Assembly (NCBI RefSeq): GCF_014230465.1
Contig: NZ_JAAXCY010000015.1
Span: 1 to 64,000, forward strand
Direction of reading: 5' to 3'
From: Pseudomonas cremoris
GTDB taxonomy: Bacteria > Pseudomonadota > Gammaproteobacteria > Pseudomonadales > Pseudomonadaceae
DNA: 64,000 bases
The notes beneath the pieces were generated by a model, which saw only the letters and a program-made list of their open reading frames with translations, searched no databases and was not told the DNA's origin. Each line of letters starts with the position of its first letter. Position 1 is the first letter of the stretch. Position numbers and translations under genes: made by a program. Positions 52,100 through 61,544 of the stretch are shown here, piece after piece.

Positions 52100-53736
52100 G
52101 CCGCCGCACCACCCTACTGCTTCTGCTCGCGTTATCGGCAGGCCACGCCCAGGCGGCGAACCTGGTCGCCAGCGTTGATCGCAGCCGCGTCAACTCCGGG
52201 GAAACGGTAGAGCTGACGGTGGAATCCAACGACGTGACGCTGTTCGGCAAACCGGACCTGTCACCGCTGGATGCGCAATTCGAAGTCAGCGGCACGCGCC
52301 AGCTCAATCAGCTCACCACCCTGGGCGGCGACAATCACGCCACCACGCGCTGGATCATCACCCTGCTGCCCAAGGAAAACGGCACCGTGGTGATCCCGCC
52401 GTTGCAGGTCGGGGAATACAAGACCCAGCCCATCAGCCTGCAAGTGGTTGAAACCGCCAGCCAGAACACCAGCGCCGAGCTGGCGCCGGTGTTTGTCGAG
52501 GCCAACATCGACCAGCCCACTGTGTATGTGCAGGCCCAGGCGCTGTTGACGGTGCGGGTGTATCACTCGGTGTCGCTGTATGACGACAGCAGCCTGACGC
52601 CGTTGCAGATTCCCGATGCGCGGGTCGAGCAGTTGGGTGAGTCGCGCACCTACGAGAAAGTCATCAACAGCATTCGCCACGGCGTGATCGAAACCCGCTA
52701 CGCGATCTATCCGCAGCACAGCGGCAGCCTGGTCATTCCCGCGCAGACGTTCAGTGCGACCTTGGTGGAAGCGCGGCCGCCCCAGGAAAATACCCTGCAA
52801 GGCACCAAGCCCGGCAAGCTGATCCACGTGAGCTCGGCGGAGCTTGCACTGACGGTCAAGCCCAAACCCGAACTGTATCCCGCCGACACCCCGTGGTTGC
52901 CGGCACGCAGCCTCACCCTGAGCGAAACCTGGAACCCGGAACCTGATCACGTGCAGGTCGGCGACTCCCTGACCCGCAGCCTGACGGTCAAGGCCGAAGG
53001 CCTGTCCAGCGCCCAATTACCTGCCCTGCCCAGCACCGACATTCCTGGCCTGCGCCGCTATCCCGACCAACCGGTGCTGGGCAACCAGACCAACGACCGC
53101 GGCCTGATCGGCAGCCGCGAGGACCGCGAAGCCCTGGTGCCCAACCGCGCCGGCACACTTGAAATGCCCGCCGTGGAAGTGGTGTGGTGGAACACCCATG
53201 AGGACCACCTGGAACGCACCAGCCTGCCGGCCCGCACCCTGCAAGTGGCAACCAACCCGAGCCTGGTGGTGGACACCCCCGCCACCCCCACCGTGATCAC
53301 CGCGCCCGACGACAGCCACCTGTGGTTGTGGCAACTGAGCACCCTGATTCTTGCCTGCACCACGCTGCTGGGCTTTGGCCTATGGTGGCGTGCGCGTTGG
53401 CAACCGGCCGTGCTGCGCGCTGCGCAAACCGGCCCCAGCCCACGCACGCTACTCGACGACCTCAAGCGCGCCACCCAAGCCAACGACCCCCAAGCCACCC
53501 GCCAGGCCCTCGACGCCTGGGCGCGGCAACAGCCGGAAACCCTGGCGGACATGGCGGCGCGGTATATCCCCTTGTCCGATGCGCTGGATGGGCTGAACGG
53601 CGCGCTCTACAGCGAAAGCGGCCAATACTGGCTGGGCGAAGACCTGTGGCGTGCGGTCAAGTCCATCCCGATGGCGGAACGTGAGCTGGACCCGGCCACT
53701 GACACCACCAGCTTGCCGCCGCTGTATCCCAAGTAA
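52096..53736 (+). CDS. BatD-like exported membrane protein
   Basis: A 546-residue protein with a Sec signal peptide (about 1-20, TTLLLLLALSAGHAQA). Several beta-rich Ig-like segments follow (SVDRSRVNSGETVELTVES, GKPDLSPLDAQFEVSGT), then one C-terminal helix (about 412-435) and a short cytoplasmic tail. This is the BatD/BatD-like (DUF7939/oxygen-tolerance) pattern. It overlaps the preceding gene by ATGA and is the last gene of the operon. No terminator follows; a nested palindrome block does. Confidence 0.88.
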   Translation: MSRRTTLLLLLALSAGHAQAANLVASVDRSRVNSGETVELTVESNDVTLFGKPDLSPLDAQFEVSGTRQLNQLTTLGGDNHATTRWIITLLPKENGTVVIPPLQVGEYKTQPISLQVVETASQNTSAELAPVFVEANIDQPTVYVQAQALLTVRVYHSVSLYDDSSLTPLQIPDARVEQLGESRTYEKVINSIRHGVIETRYAIYPQHSGSLVIPAQTFSATLVEARPPQENTLQGTKPGKLIHVSSAELALTVKPKPELYPADTPWLPARSLTLSETWNPEPDHVQVGDSLTRSLTVKAEGLSSAQLPALPSTDIPGLRRYPDQPVLGNQTNDRGLIGSREDREALVPNRAGTLEMPAVEVVWWNTHEDHLERTSLPARTLQVATNPSLVVDTPATPTVITAPDDSHLWLWQLSTLILACTTLLGFGLWWRARWQPAVLRAAQTGPSPRTLLDDLKRATQANDPQATRQALDAWARQQPETLADMAARYIPLSDALDGLNGALYSESGQYWLGEDLWRAVKSIPMAERELDPATDTTSLPPLYPK

Positions 53737-53753
53737 CCCCGACCCTATAGGAG

Positions 53754-53982
53754 CAGGCTTGCCCTAATGCCAGTCAGTTAAGGAAACGAAGGGCGGCCTC
53801 ATTCTTGTAGTGAGCGGGCTTGTCCCGCGCTGGGCTGCGAAGCGGCCCTAATTAGGCCGACGCGCTCTTCCAGACAGAGCCCAGTCGTCCGGTTTTGGGG
53901 CCGCTTCGCGGCCCAGCGCGGGACAAGCCCGCTCACTACAGAGCCATGTTGCGCTTAACTGACGGGCATTAGGGCAAGCCTG
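53754..53982. repeat. Nested inverted repeat: REP pair inside a second palindrome
   Basis: Outer arms of 29 bases (53754-53782 and 53954-53982, beginning CAGGCTTGCCCTAATGCCAG) match as an inverted repeat with one mismatch. Inside lies a complete second-type REP pair (53806-53940, TGTAGTGAGCGGGCTTGTCC ... CTCACTACA), with its own inner hairpin CCGCTTCGCGG. The whole looks like one palindrome inserted into another. Confidence 0.85.
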
Positions 53983-54073
53983 CCCCCACATTTGTTCTGT
54001 GCCCCGCAACAGGCACCGCGTGTGCTTTTACAGGTAAACTCCCCTCCTTTTCCTATTCTCCACGGAGTTCGCC

Positions 54074-55315
54074 TTGCGTCTGTTTCACACCTCCGACTGG
54101 CACCTTGGGCAAAACCTGCATGGCCAGGAACGCGATTACGAACACGCCTGTTTTCTCGACTGGCTGCTGGGCCAATTAAAGGCGCACGCCCCGGATGTGT
54201 TGCTGATCGCCGGCGATATCTTCGACACGGTCAACCCGCCACTCAAGGCCCAGGAGCGGCTGTATGACTTCATCATCAGCGCCCACGAGCAAAACCCGAC
54301 GCTGACCATCGTGATGATCGCCGGCAACCACGATTCCGGCTCGCGCATCGAGTTGCCGGCACCGTTGATGCGCCGTTTGCGCACCCATGCCCTCGGTCGG
54401 GTGTTGTGGCTGGACGACGGCCAGTTGGATGCCGAGCGCCTGCTCATCCCACTGCCGGATGCCAAAGGCAAGGTTGCCGGCTGGTGCCTGGCGCTGCCGT
54501 TCCTGCGCCCGGCGGAAGTCACCGGCACGCAATTGGGCGACGATTACCTGCGCGGCATCGGCCAGGTGCATGAACAGCTGATCGCTGCCGCCAACGCCAA
54601 GCGCAAGAAAGGCCAGGCGCTGATTGCCATTAGCCATGCGCATATGGCCGGGGGTTCGGTGTCGGAAGACTCCGAGCGCAGCCTGATCATTGGCAATGCC
54701 GAGGCGCTTCCCGCCAGCTTGTTCGACCGAAGCGTCGCCTATGTCGCCCTCGGCCATTTGCACAAGCCGCAAAAGGTGAACGCAGAAGAACGCATTCGCT
54801 ACAGCGGCTCGCCGATTCCACTGTCATTTTCCGAAATCAACTACAAGCACCAGGTGCTCGACGTGACATTCCAGGGCCAATGCCTGGTGAGTGTCGAACC
54901 GCTACTGATTCCGCGCTCGGTCGATCTTCAACGCCTGGAAGCCGCGCCCTTGGCCGATATCCTCAGCACCTTGGCCGAGCTGCCGGACATCGACCTGCTC
55001 GCCGAAACCCAGCGCCACCCGTGGCTGGAAGTCCGCGTGCGCCTCGACGAGCCCCAGCCCGACCTGCGCCAGCAAATCGAAACCGCCCTGCAAGGCAAGG
55101 CCGTTCGCCTGGTGCGCATCGCCGCTGAATACGCGGGTACCGGCAACCGTGAAGACGAAGGCGACGAGCGCCTGATCGAACTCGACCAACTCACCCCCCA
55201 GGAACTGTTCAGCCGCGCCTGGCAGGACAGCTATGGCAGTGAAGTGGATGAACAGACCTTGAAGGACTTCGCCGTGCTGCTCCAGGAAGTGCAACAGGGG
55301 GATGAACAACCATGA
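54074..55315 (+). CDS. sbcD: Exonuclease subunit SbcD (Mre11-like)
   Basis: A 413-residue metallophosphoesterase, the nuclease subunit of SbcCD, which cuts hairpins and processes DNA ends. Motifs: DWHLGQ (about residue 8-13), GDIFD (about 49), GNHDSG (about 84), HAHMAGG-like (ISHAHMAGG) and GHLHKPQ. The start is TTG at 54074 (MRLFHTSDWHLGQ) with CGGAG seven bases upstream. The stop overlaps the sbcC start by ATGA. It sits directly after a large palindrome block, which is the kind of structure SbcCD attacks. Confidence 0.94.
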   Translation: MRLFHTSDWHLGQNLHGQERDYEHACFLDWLLGQLKAHAPDVLLIAGDIFDTVNPPLKAQERLYDFIISAHEQNPTLTIVMIAGNHDSGSRIELPAPLMRRLRTHALGRVLWLDDGQLDAERLLIPLPDAKGKVAGWCLALPFLRPAEVTGTQLGDDYLRGIGQVHEQLIAAANAKRKKGQALIAISHAHMAGGSVSEDSERSLIIGNAEALPASLFDRSVAYVALGHLHKPQKVNAEERIRYSGSPIPLSFSEINYKHQVLDVTFQGQCLVSVEPLLIPRSVDLQRLEAAPLADILSTLAELPDIDLLAETQRHPWLEVRVRLDEPQPDLRQQIETALQGKAVRLVRIAAEYAGTGNREDEGDERLIELDQLTPQELFSRAWQDSYGSEVDEQTLKDFAVLLQEVQQGDEQP

Positions 55316-58300
55316 AGATCCTCGCCATCCGCCTGAAAAACCTCGCCTCCCTCGCGGGCCCGTTCGAAATCGACTTCACCGCCGAGCCCCTGGCCAGCGC
55401 CGGTTTGTTCGCCATCACCGGGCCAACCGGCGCCGGCAAAAGTACCCTGCTCGACGCCTTGTGCCTGGCGCTGTTTGGTGCGGTGCCGCGCCTGGGCGAT
55501 ACCGGCCAGGCCAAGATGCCGGATGCCGACAGTGACATTTCCATTGGTGACCCACGTACATTGCTGAGGCGTGGCACCGGCGGCGGTTATGCCGAAGTGG
55601 ATTTTGTCGGCGTCAGCGGCCGTCGTTATCGCGCACGCTGGGAAGCCAATCGCGCCCGTGACAAGGCCAGTGGCAAGTTGCAAAACAGCCGCCAGAGTCT
55701 GATCGACCTGGACAGCGATCAACTGCTGGCCAGCCAGAAAACCGAATACAAAACCCAGCTGGAACTGGCCCTGGGCCTGAACTTCGAGCAATTCACCCGT
55801 GCGGTGTTGCTGGCGCAGAGCGAGTTCAGCGCATTCCTCAAGGCCAATGACAACGAACGCAGCGAACTGCTGGAAAAACTCACCGACACCGCGCTCTATA
55901 CCCAGCTCGGCCGTCGCGCGTTCGACAAGGCCAAAGAGGCCAAGGACGCCCACAAACAGCTGCAAGACCAGGCCACCGGCGTAGTCCCCCTGGCACCTGA
56001 GGCCCGCGCCGAACTGGATCAGCAGTTCACTGAGGCCCAACAGCAACTCAAGACCCAACAGGCCCAGCTCAAGCAGCTGGAGTTGCAGCACACCTGGCTC
56101 AAGGAACTGCGCGAATGGCAGGAGCGCCAGCTCAGCGCCACCGAGCAGCTACAGCGCGCGCAGGCCGATTGGGACAGCCAGGGCCCGCTGCGTCAGGACC
56201 TGAGCCGCCTGGATCAACTGGCGCCGCAGCGTCATCACTTCGCCCGTCAGGCTGACCTGGCCAATCTGCTCGCGCCTTTGGCCGCCCAGATTCAGCAGCA
56301 CATCGAACAACAGGCCGAACTGAACATCCGCCAGGAGCAGGCGCACCAACAGCAGGCAACGGCACACACGGCCCTCGTCGACGCCTTGAAAAACCAGAGT
56401 GACGCGCTGCCCTTGCTGCGCCAGGCGTTCGAAGAGCAAAGCACCCTCGCCCACTTGACCAAGGACCTGGCCAAGCGCGTCGAAGACCAGCTGCAACACG
56501 AAAGCGCCTGCACCGAAGGCCAAGCCCTGCTCAATGGTTTGCTGGACAAACAAACCCAAGTTGCCGAACGCCTGCAACGCCTGGCCACAGGCCTGGAGCG
56601 CAGCGCCGCCCTCGCCCCGCTGAGCGATGCCTGGACCGTTTACCGCGAGCGCCTGCAACAACTGATGCTGATCGGCAACCGCCTGAACAAGGGCCAAGCC
56701 GAATTGCCGCAGCTGGAACAACGCGCCACCACTGCCGCAGAACGCTTCACCCAACAGCGCGAAGCTTTGGACCTGCTGTACCAGGAAGCCGGTGCCGAAC
56801 CCCACGCCGTGGCCGAGCAGATCCAGCTGCTTGCCAGCCTGCTGCAAGACAATCGCAAGCAGCAGCGCGCCTTCGAAGACCTGACGCGCCTGTGGGACAA
56901 CCAGCAGCAACTCGATCAGCGCGCGACAGCACTGGCGCAAAAGCTCGCCGATGCCCGACAGCAGCGTGAACAACTGAACCAGACCGGCTTGCAAACCAAG
57001 GCTGAACTGACCGTTGCCGAACAGACGCTGACGGTAACCAAGCAACTGCTGGAACGCCAACGCCTGGCCCGCAGTGCCAGCGTCGAAGAGCTGCGCGAAC
57101 AGTTGCAGGACGACCAGCCGTGCCCCGTGTGCGGTAGCCATGAGCATCCGTATCACCAGCCCGAAGCCCTGCTGCAAAGCCTGGGTCGCCATGACGACAA
57201 CGAAGAGGCTGCGGCGCAGAAAGCGGTCGACACCCTCAAGGAAAAACTTAACGAACTGCGTGGCGAAGTCGGCGGTTTGATCGCCCAGCAAAAGGAGTTC
57301 CTGCAACAGCAGGAGCAATTGGCAACGCAGCAGCAAGCGCTGGCCCCGAGCCTGGACGCGCACCCGTTGTCAGCCTCGTTGTTCAACCAGGAAGCAGCCA
57401 AACGCAGCGACTGGCTGACCCAACAACTCGGCCAACTCACGCAAAGCATCACCCAGGATGAACAACGCCAAGGCGCCCTGCTCAACCTGCAACAAAACGC
57501 CGGACGCCTGCAGCAACAACTGCAAGCCGCGCAGGATGCCAGCCAGCAGGCCCGGCAATTGCTGGTGGACCAGCAACGCGAGTTGTCCAACGACCGCGAA
57601 CGCCTGGACGAAGAACTCAACGCTTCCGCCAACCTGTTACCCGCCGAAACCTTGGACGGCCTGCGCAACGAACCTGCGGCGACCTTCATGCAATTGGACC
57701 AGCAGGTCAGCCAACGCCTTGAGCACTTGGGCCATCAGCGCGATGAGCTGGCCGAGCAGCAAGATCGCCAGCAAGCCATCGAGAAAGAACAGACTCACCA
57801 GCAACATCGCCAGCAGCAACGGGATGCGTTGCTTGTACAAGTCACCGAGTTGGCGGCGCAGCAACAGGCCGCCCAGGAGAAACTCGGCGAACTGCTCGGC
57901 ACGCACACCAGCGCCGAACACTGGCAGCAACAGTTGGACCAGGCCGTGACCCAGTCCCGCCAAAGCGAGACCGATGCCAACCAGCAGTTGCAGGACACGC
58001 GTAATTCGCTTATCCAGTTGGCGGCTGACCTCAAGGCCCAGCAGGAACGCCAACACGCGCTACTCGTCGAGCAACAGCACCTCGACACCCGCATCAGCGA
58101 GTGGCGCGCCCTGCACCCGGAGTTGGACGACGTCGGCCTTACCCGCTTGCTGACCTTCGATGACGCGCAGGTCAGCGCGCTGCGTCAGCAGTTGCAACAC
58201 GGCGAGAAAGCCGTCGAACAAGCCAGGGTGCTGCTGCAAGAGCGTGAGCAACGTCTTGCCGAACACCAAACGCTACATAACGGCAACCTTGAAGCAGCGG

Positions 58301-58950
58301 AGCTGGACAGCACCCTGGCCGCGCTCAACCAGCAACTGGCCGAGGGCGAGAAACAGGTTGCCGAGTTGCGCGCACGTCAGTCCGAAGACCAACGGCGCCA
58401 GGAAGCCAACCATTCCCTGGCACTGACCACCGCCAAAGCCTATGAAGAATGGCAGCGCTGGGCACGCCTTGAAGCGCTGATCGGCTCGGCCAGCGGTGAC
58501 AAATTCCGCAAGATCGCCCAGGCCTACAACCTCGACCTGTTGGTGCACCACGCCAACGTGCAACTGCGCCAACTGGTGCGTCGCTACCGCCTCAAGCGTG
58601 GCGGCAGCATGCTTGGCCTGTTGGTGATGGACACCGAGATGGGCGACGAACTGCGCTCGGTGCATTCGTTGTCCGGCGGCGAGACGTTCCTGGTGTCGCT
58701 GGCGCTGGCCTTGGGCCTCGCGTCGATGGCGTCCAGCACCTTGAAGATCGAGTCGCTGTTTATCGACGAAGGCTTCGGCAGCCTCGACCCCGAATCGCTG
58801 CAATTGGCCATGGACGCCCTGGACGGTTTGCAGGCCCAGGGCCGCAAGGTGGCGGTGATTTCCCACGTGCAGGAAATGCATGAACGCATTCCTGTGCAAA
58901 TCCAGGTCAAGCGCCAGGGTAATGGCTTGAGCACGTTGGAGGTCAAGTGA
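55312..58950 (+). CDS. sbcC: Exonuclease subunit SbcC (Rad50-like ATPase)
   Basis: A 1212-residue SMC-like ATPase. Walker A is GPTGAGKSTLLDAL (about residue 38). Two very long Gln-rich coiled coils flank the zinc-hook CPVC (C604 and C607). The ABC signature is LSGGETFLVSLALALGL, with Walker B LFIDEGFGSLD near the C-terminus. The coiled coils are unusually Gln-rich (many QQ runs). It works with SbcD, translation being coupled. The GST gene begins at a GTG overlapping its stop. Confidence 0.94.
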   Translation: MKILAIRLKNLASLAGPFEIDFTAEPLASAGLFAITGPTGAGKSTLLDALCLALFGAVPRLGDTGQAKMPDADSDISIGDPRTLLRRGTGGGYAEVDFVGVSGRRYRARWEANRARDKASGKLQNSRQSLIDLDSDQLLASQKTEYKTQLELALGLNFEQFTRAVLLAQSEFSAFLKANDNERSELLEKLTDTALYTQLGRRAFDKAKEAKDAHKQLQDQATGVVPLAPEARAELDQQFTEAQQQLKTQQAQLKQLELQHTWLKELREWQERQLSATEQLQRAQADWDSQGPLRQDLSRLDQLAPQRHHFARQADLANLLAPLAAQIQQHIEQQAELNIRQEQAHQQQATAHTALVDALKNQSDALPLLRQAFEEQSTLAHLTKDLAKRVEDQLQHESACTEGQALLNGLLDKQTQVAERLQRLATGLERSAALAPLSDAWTVYRERLQQLMLIGNRLNKGQAELPQLEQRATTAAERFTQQREALDLLYQEAGAEPHAVAEQIQLLASLLQDNRKQQRAFEDLTRLWDNQQQLDQRATALAQKLADARQQREQLNQTGLQTKAELTVAEQTLTVTKQLLERQRLARSASVEELREQLQDDQPCPVCGSHEHPYHQPEALLQSLGRHDDNEEAAAQKAVDTLKEKLNELRGEVGGLIAQQKEFLQQQEQLATQQQALAPSLDAHPLSASLFNQEAAKRSDWLTQQLGQLTQSITQDEQRQGALLNLQQNAGRLQQQLQAAQDASQQARQLLVDQQRELSNDRERLDEELNASANLLPAETLDGLRNEPAATFMQLDQQVSQRLEHLGHQRDELAEQQDRQQAIEKEQTHQQHRQQQRDALLVQVTELAAQQQAAQEKLGELLGTHTSAEHWQQQLDQAVTQSRQSETDANQQLQDTRNSLIQLAADLKAQQERQHALLVEQQHLDTRISEWRALHPELDDVGLTRLLTFDDAQVSALRQQLQHGEKAVEQARVLLQEREQRLAEHQTLHNGNLEAAELDSTLAALNQQLAEGEKQVAELRARQSEDQRRQEANHSLALTTAKAYEEWQRWARLEALIGSASGDKFRKIAQAYNLDLLVHHANVQLRQLVRRYRLKRGGSMLGLLVMDTEMGDELRSVHSLSGGETFLVSLALALGLASMASSTLKIESLFIDEGFGSLDPESLQLAMDALDGLQAQGRKVAVISHVQEMHERIPVQIQVKRQGNGLSTLEVK

Positions 58951-59540
58951 GCGAAGCGCTGCTGTATTCGTTCCGACGCTGCCCGTACGCGATGCGGGCG
59001 CGGTTGGCGTTGCGCTACTCAGGTGTGCCGGTGCGCATCGTCGAGGTGAGCCTCAAGGCCAAGCCGGCCGAGATGCTGGCGCTGTCGCCCAAAGGCACGG
59101 TGCCGGTGTTGAGCGTTGACGGGCGAGTGATTGAAGAAAGCCTGGAGATCATGCAATGGGCCTTGGCGCAGAACGATCCGCAGGATTGGTTACTGCACGG
59201 TGACTCAGCGGTCTTGGCGTTGATTGCAGAAAACGATCAGGGCTTCAAACATCACTTGAATCGATACAAGTACGCCGAGCGTTACCCAGAGCAACCGATG
59301 GAACACTATCGGGCCGAGGGCGAGGTGTTCTTGCAGAAGCTGGAGGGGTTGTTGGCCGAGCGGGATTACCTGCTGGCAAACCACCTGACCCTGGCGGATG
59401 CTGCACTAGCGCCGTTTGTGCGCCAGTTTGCCCATGTGGATCGAGTGTGGTTTGCCGGTACATCGTATAAACGGTTGCAGGTCTGGCTTGAGCGCTTCCT
59501 GGAATCACCGCTGTTTATCGCAGTAATGGCAAAACCCTAA
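58947..59540 (+). CDS. Glutathione S-transferase family protein
   Basis: A 197-residue GST-like protein. The thioredoxin-fold N-domain has RRCPYAMRARLAL, a CPYA glutaredoxin-like site, and GTVPVLSVDGRVIEESLEIM with the cis-Pro and Glu-Ser glutathione-binding residues. The C-domain is helical (LANHLTLADAALAPFVRQF with the conserved N-cap Asp). The start is GTG at 58947, with GGAGG before it, overlapping the sbcC stop by GTGA. Being the third gene of an sbcDC operon is common in pseudomonads, but its substrate is unknown. Confidence 0.88.
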   Translation: MSEALLYSFRRCPYAMRARLALRYSGVPVRIVEVSLKAKPAEMLALSPKGTVPVLSVDGRVIEESLEIMQWALAQNDPQDWLLHGDSAVLALIAENDQGFKHHLNRYKYAERYPEQPMEHYRAEGEVFLQKLEGLLAERDYLLANHLTLADAALAPFVRQFAHVDRVWFAGTSYKRLQVWLERFLESPLFIAVMAKP

Positions 59541-59559
59541 ATCCAACACCATTCAGAAT

Positions 59560-59646
59560 GTGGGAGCGGGCTTGCTCGCTAATGCGGTGGGTCAGTCGAA
59601 ACTTCTTTGGCTGATACACCGCATTCGCGAGCAAGCCCGCTCCCAC
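59560..59646. repeat. REPIN copy 4 (87 bp)
   Basis: Inverted pair of the GTGGGAGCGGGCTTGCTCGC core after the GST gene; the left arm has CTCGCTAAT in place of CTCGCGAAT. Confidence 0.9.
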
Positions 59647-59670
59647 ATTTGGATCTCAGTGTTCGCAGGA

Positions 59671-59850
59671 TCAGTGTTGAATCTTGTGATCCAGAGCGGC
59701 ATAGAAATTGGCGCTCTGTTGCAGGTATTTCTGGGTGTAGGCGCTGGTGTTGGATTTTTTGCCGGTGACTTCCACGCTGGCGGCGGCAGGCAGGGCTACA
59801 GTGGCGGAGACAGCGGAAGCGGCGATGATGGAGAAGAGGTTCAGATTCAT
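59671..59850 (-). CDS. 59-residue exported small protein
   Basis: Encodes MNLNLFSIIAASAVSATVAL at its start. It reads as a Sec signal peptide ending near PAAAS (residue 25). The short mature part is SVEVTGKKSNTSAYTQKYL and a tail ending DHKIQH, about 35 residues. ATG at 59850 has AAGGG ten bases upstream. The hydrophobic start, cleavage-like Ala-rich end, and codon use typical of the region support it as a real gene. I recognise no named family; the likely location is the periplasm. Confidence 0.65.
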   Translation of the reverse strand: MNLNLFSIIAASAVSATVALPAAASVEVTGKKSNTSAYTQKYLQQSANFYAALDHKIQH

Positions 59851-59979
59851 GTCGGTAACCCTTGTGTTCGTTTGGTTGGGTGGCCGGGGAAGGCCTTGGA
59901 ACCAAACTTACGCCCGAGGGCTGAACCTTAGAAATGCTTTGAAACAGTAGCCGCTATTAATGGAATTAATAGAAAGGGT

Positions 59980-60002
59980 CAGGCCCCGCAGTGCGGGGCC
60001 TG
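59980..60002 (-). terminator. Hairpin terminator of the lactonase gene
   Basis: CAGGCCCCGCA and TGCGGGGCCTG pair perfectly with a one-base nominal loop, followed on the minus strand by ACCCTTTC. It lies just after the lactonase stop. The T-run is short. Confidence 0.65.
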
Positions 60003-60006
60003 TGGC

Positions 60007-61182
60007 TTATTGACGCACCAGGAACTTGAGGTCGCTGGGGGCATCAATGGCCAATTTTTGCACGGTTTTGCCTAGCAAGCCGGTCTTGGGGTCACGTTCG
60101 ACTACCACGATTTCGTTGCTTTTCTGGTTGGCGATCAGCAAAAACTTGCCGCTCGGGTCCAGGCTGAACTCGCGCGGGTGGTCGCCTTCGACGGAGCGGC
60201 GCTGCAGCTCCTTGAGGTGCGCGGTGGCCGGGTCGATGCTGAACACCAGCATCTGGTTGGCCGTGCCACGGTTGCTCACGTACAGGAACTTGCCGTCGCT
60301 GGACGCATGCAGCGCCGCGCCGGCCTTGTCGGAGACCGGTTGGCCAGCGGCGAAGTCCACCAGTTGGGTCTGGCTGAGCGTGCCGTCGTTGTAGTCAAAC
60401 ACCGCCACCTGGGCACTCATCTCGGTGGTCAGCCACGCGTGCTTGCCATCCGCGCTGAACAGCAGGTGCCGTGGGCCACTGCCTGGGGGCAGTTGCACCG
60501 AAGCCGGGTTGGCTGGGGTCAGCGGCAGCTCGTGGTTGGCCTTGGGGTCGTAGTGGTAGGCAAACACCTTGTCCGCCCCAAGGTCCTGCACAAACACGTA
60601 CTTGCCATCCGGCGACGACACCACCGAATGCACGTGGTTGGACGCCTGACGCTCGGGGTTCACACGGCTGGCAGGGTGAGCGCTCAACTGCACCGGTGGC
60701 GACAGCTTGCCATTGGCATCCAGCGGCAACACCGCCAGGCTGCCGCCCGGGTCTTCCAGTACCGAATAGTTGGCGACGAACAGGTAACGCCCGTCAGCGG
60801 CCAGGCTGGAATGAGTCGGTTCGTTGCCCAGGCTCTGCACCTGGTTGATCAACGTGAGCTGGTGATTCTGCGGGTCGACGCTGTAGCTGCTCACGCGGCC
60901 GACCGGGTCTTTCTGGCCAGGGCCATTCTCATTGACCACAAACAGGTGCTTCTGGTCCTTGGAGAGCGTCAACCAGGATGGGTTGGCCGCCTTGGCCGCC
61001 AGCACCGGCTGGCCGTGGAATTTACCGGTACGGCTGTCGAACTGCAGGCGGTAGATACCTTCGCTGGTGCCGGCGGTGTAGCTGCCTACCAACAGTTCAT
61101 AGGTATCGGCCGGGGCGGCCTGTACCGACATGGCGCCGACACTGCCAGCCATCAGCAGGGGCCAGAATTTACGCATCATCAT
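60007..61182 (-). CDS. Exported lactonase-type seven-bladed beta-propeller (6-phosphogluconolactonase family)
   Basis: A 391-residue protein of the YbhE/lactonase family. The N-terminal signal peptide (MRKFWPLLMAGSVGAMSVQA) places it in the periplasm, unlike cytoplasmic Pgl. Propeller repeats show the family pattern (LLVGSYTAGTSEGIYRLQFD, HLFVVNENG, FLYVSNRGTANQMLVFSID, FLLIANQKSNEIVVVERDP). The start at ATG 61182 lies nine bases after GAGG, with two more ATG codons following. It overlaps the DUF5629 gene by 14 bases. The substrate could be a sugar lactone; an alternative is a structural or signalling propeller. Confidence 0.85.
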   Translation of the reverse strand: MMMRKFWPLLMAGSVGAMSVQAAPADTYELLVGSYTAGTSEGIYRLQFDSRTGKFHGQPVLAAKAANPSWLTLSKDQKHLFVVNENGPGQKDPVGRVSSYSVDPQNHQLTLINQVQSLGNEPTHSSLAADGRYLFVANYSVLEDPGGSLAVLPLDANGKLSPPVQLSAHPASRVNPERQASNHVHSVVSSPDGKYVFVQDLGADKVFAYHYDPKANHELPLTPANPASVQLPPGSGPRHLLFSADGKHAWLTTEMSAQVAVFDYNDGTLSQTQLVDFAAGQPVSDKAGAALHASSDGKFLYVSNRGTANQMLVFSIDPATAHLKELQRRSVEGDHPREFSLDPSGKFLLIANQKSNEIVVVERDPKTGLLGKTVQKLAIDAPSDLKFLVRQ

Positions 61183-61465
61183 CCGCTTCGTCCTCGTCGT
61201 TGTTGTTGTCGCCCTTGATCGCGCTCAAACAGACTAGTCGGTGCTCACCGTCTTCGTTGCTCAAAAGCCAGCTTTGCAAGCTGTCGTCAAAGGTGGCGGC
61301 ATTCAGTTGTTCTGGACTGAACTTCCAGCGCTTGAGTTCCCGGCCATCCATGCTTTCAATCAGCAGGTGCTGGTCGAAAGTGAAGTCGAAGGCGTGCAGC
61401 CCGTTGATGATCAGCATGTCGCTGTCTTTGAGGGCATTACTCAGGTCTGGTGATGCGTCGGTCAT
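61169..61465 (-). CDS. DUF5629 family small protein
   Basis: A 98-residue soluble acidic protein. The core LKDSDMLIINGLHAFDFTFD and RLVCLSAIKGD match the Pseudomonas family DUF5629. The tail is an Asp/Asn/Glu run (DNNNDEDEADDDA). Its stop lies inside the start of the lactonase gene, so translation may be coupled. The function is unknown. Confidence 0.78.
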   Translation of the reverse strand: MTDASPDLSNALKDSDMLIINGLHAFDFTFDQHLLIESMDGRELKRWKFSPEQLNAATFDDSLQSWLLSNEDGEHRLVCLSAIKGDNNNDEDEADDDA

Positions 61466-61544
61466 GATGTGAAGTCACTGCGGGGGAAAAGACACATGAT
61501 AGGTCAATTCCCCCGCCGTGCCTTGCGGCAATGGTCTAAATCGA

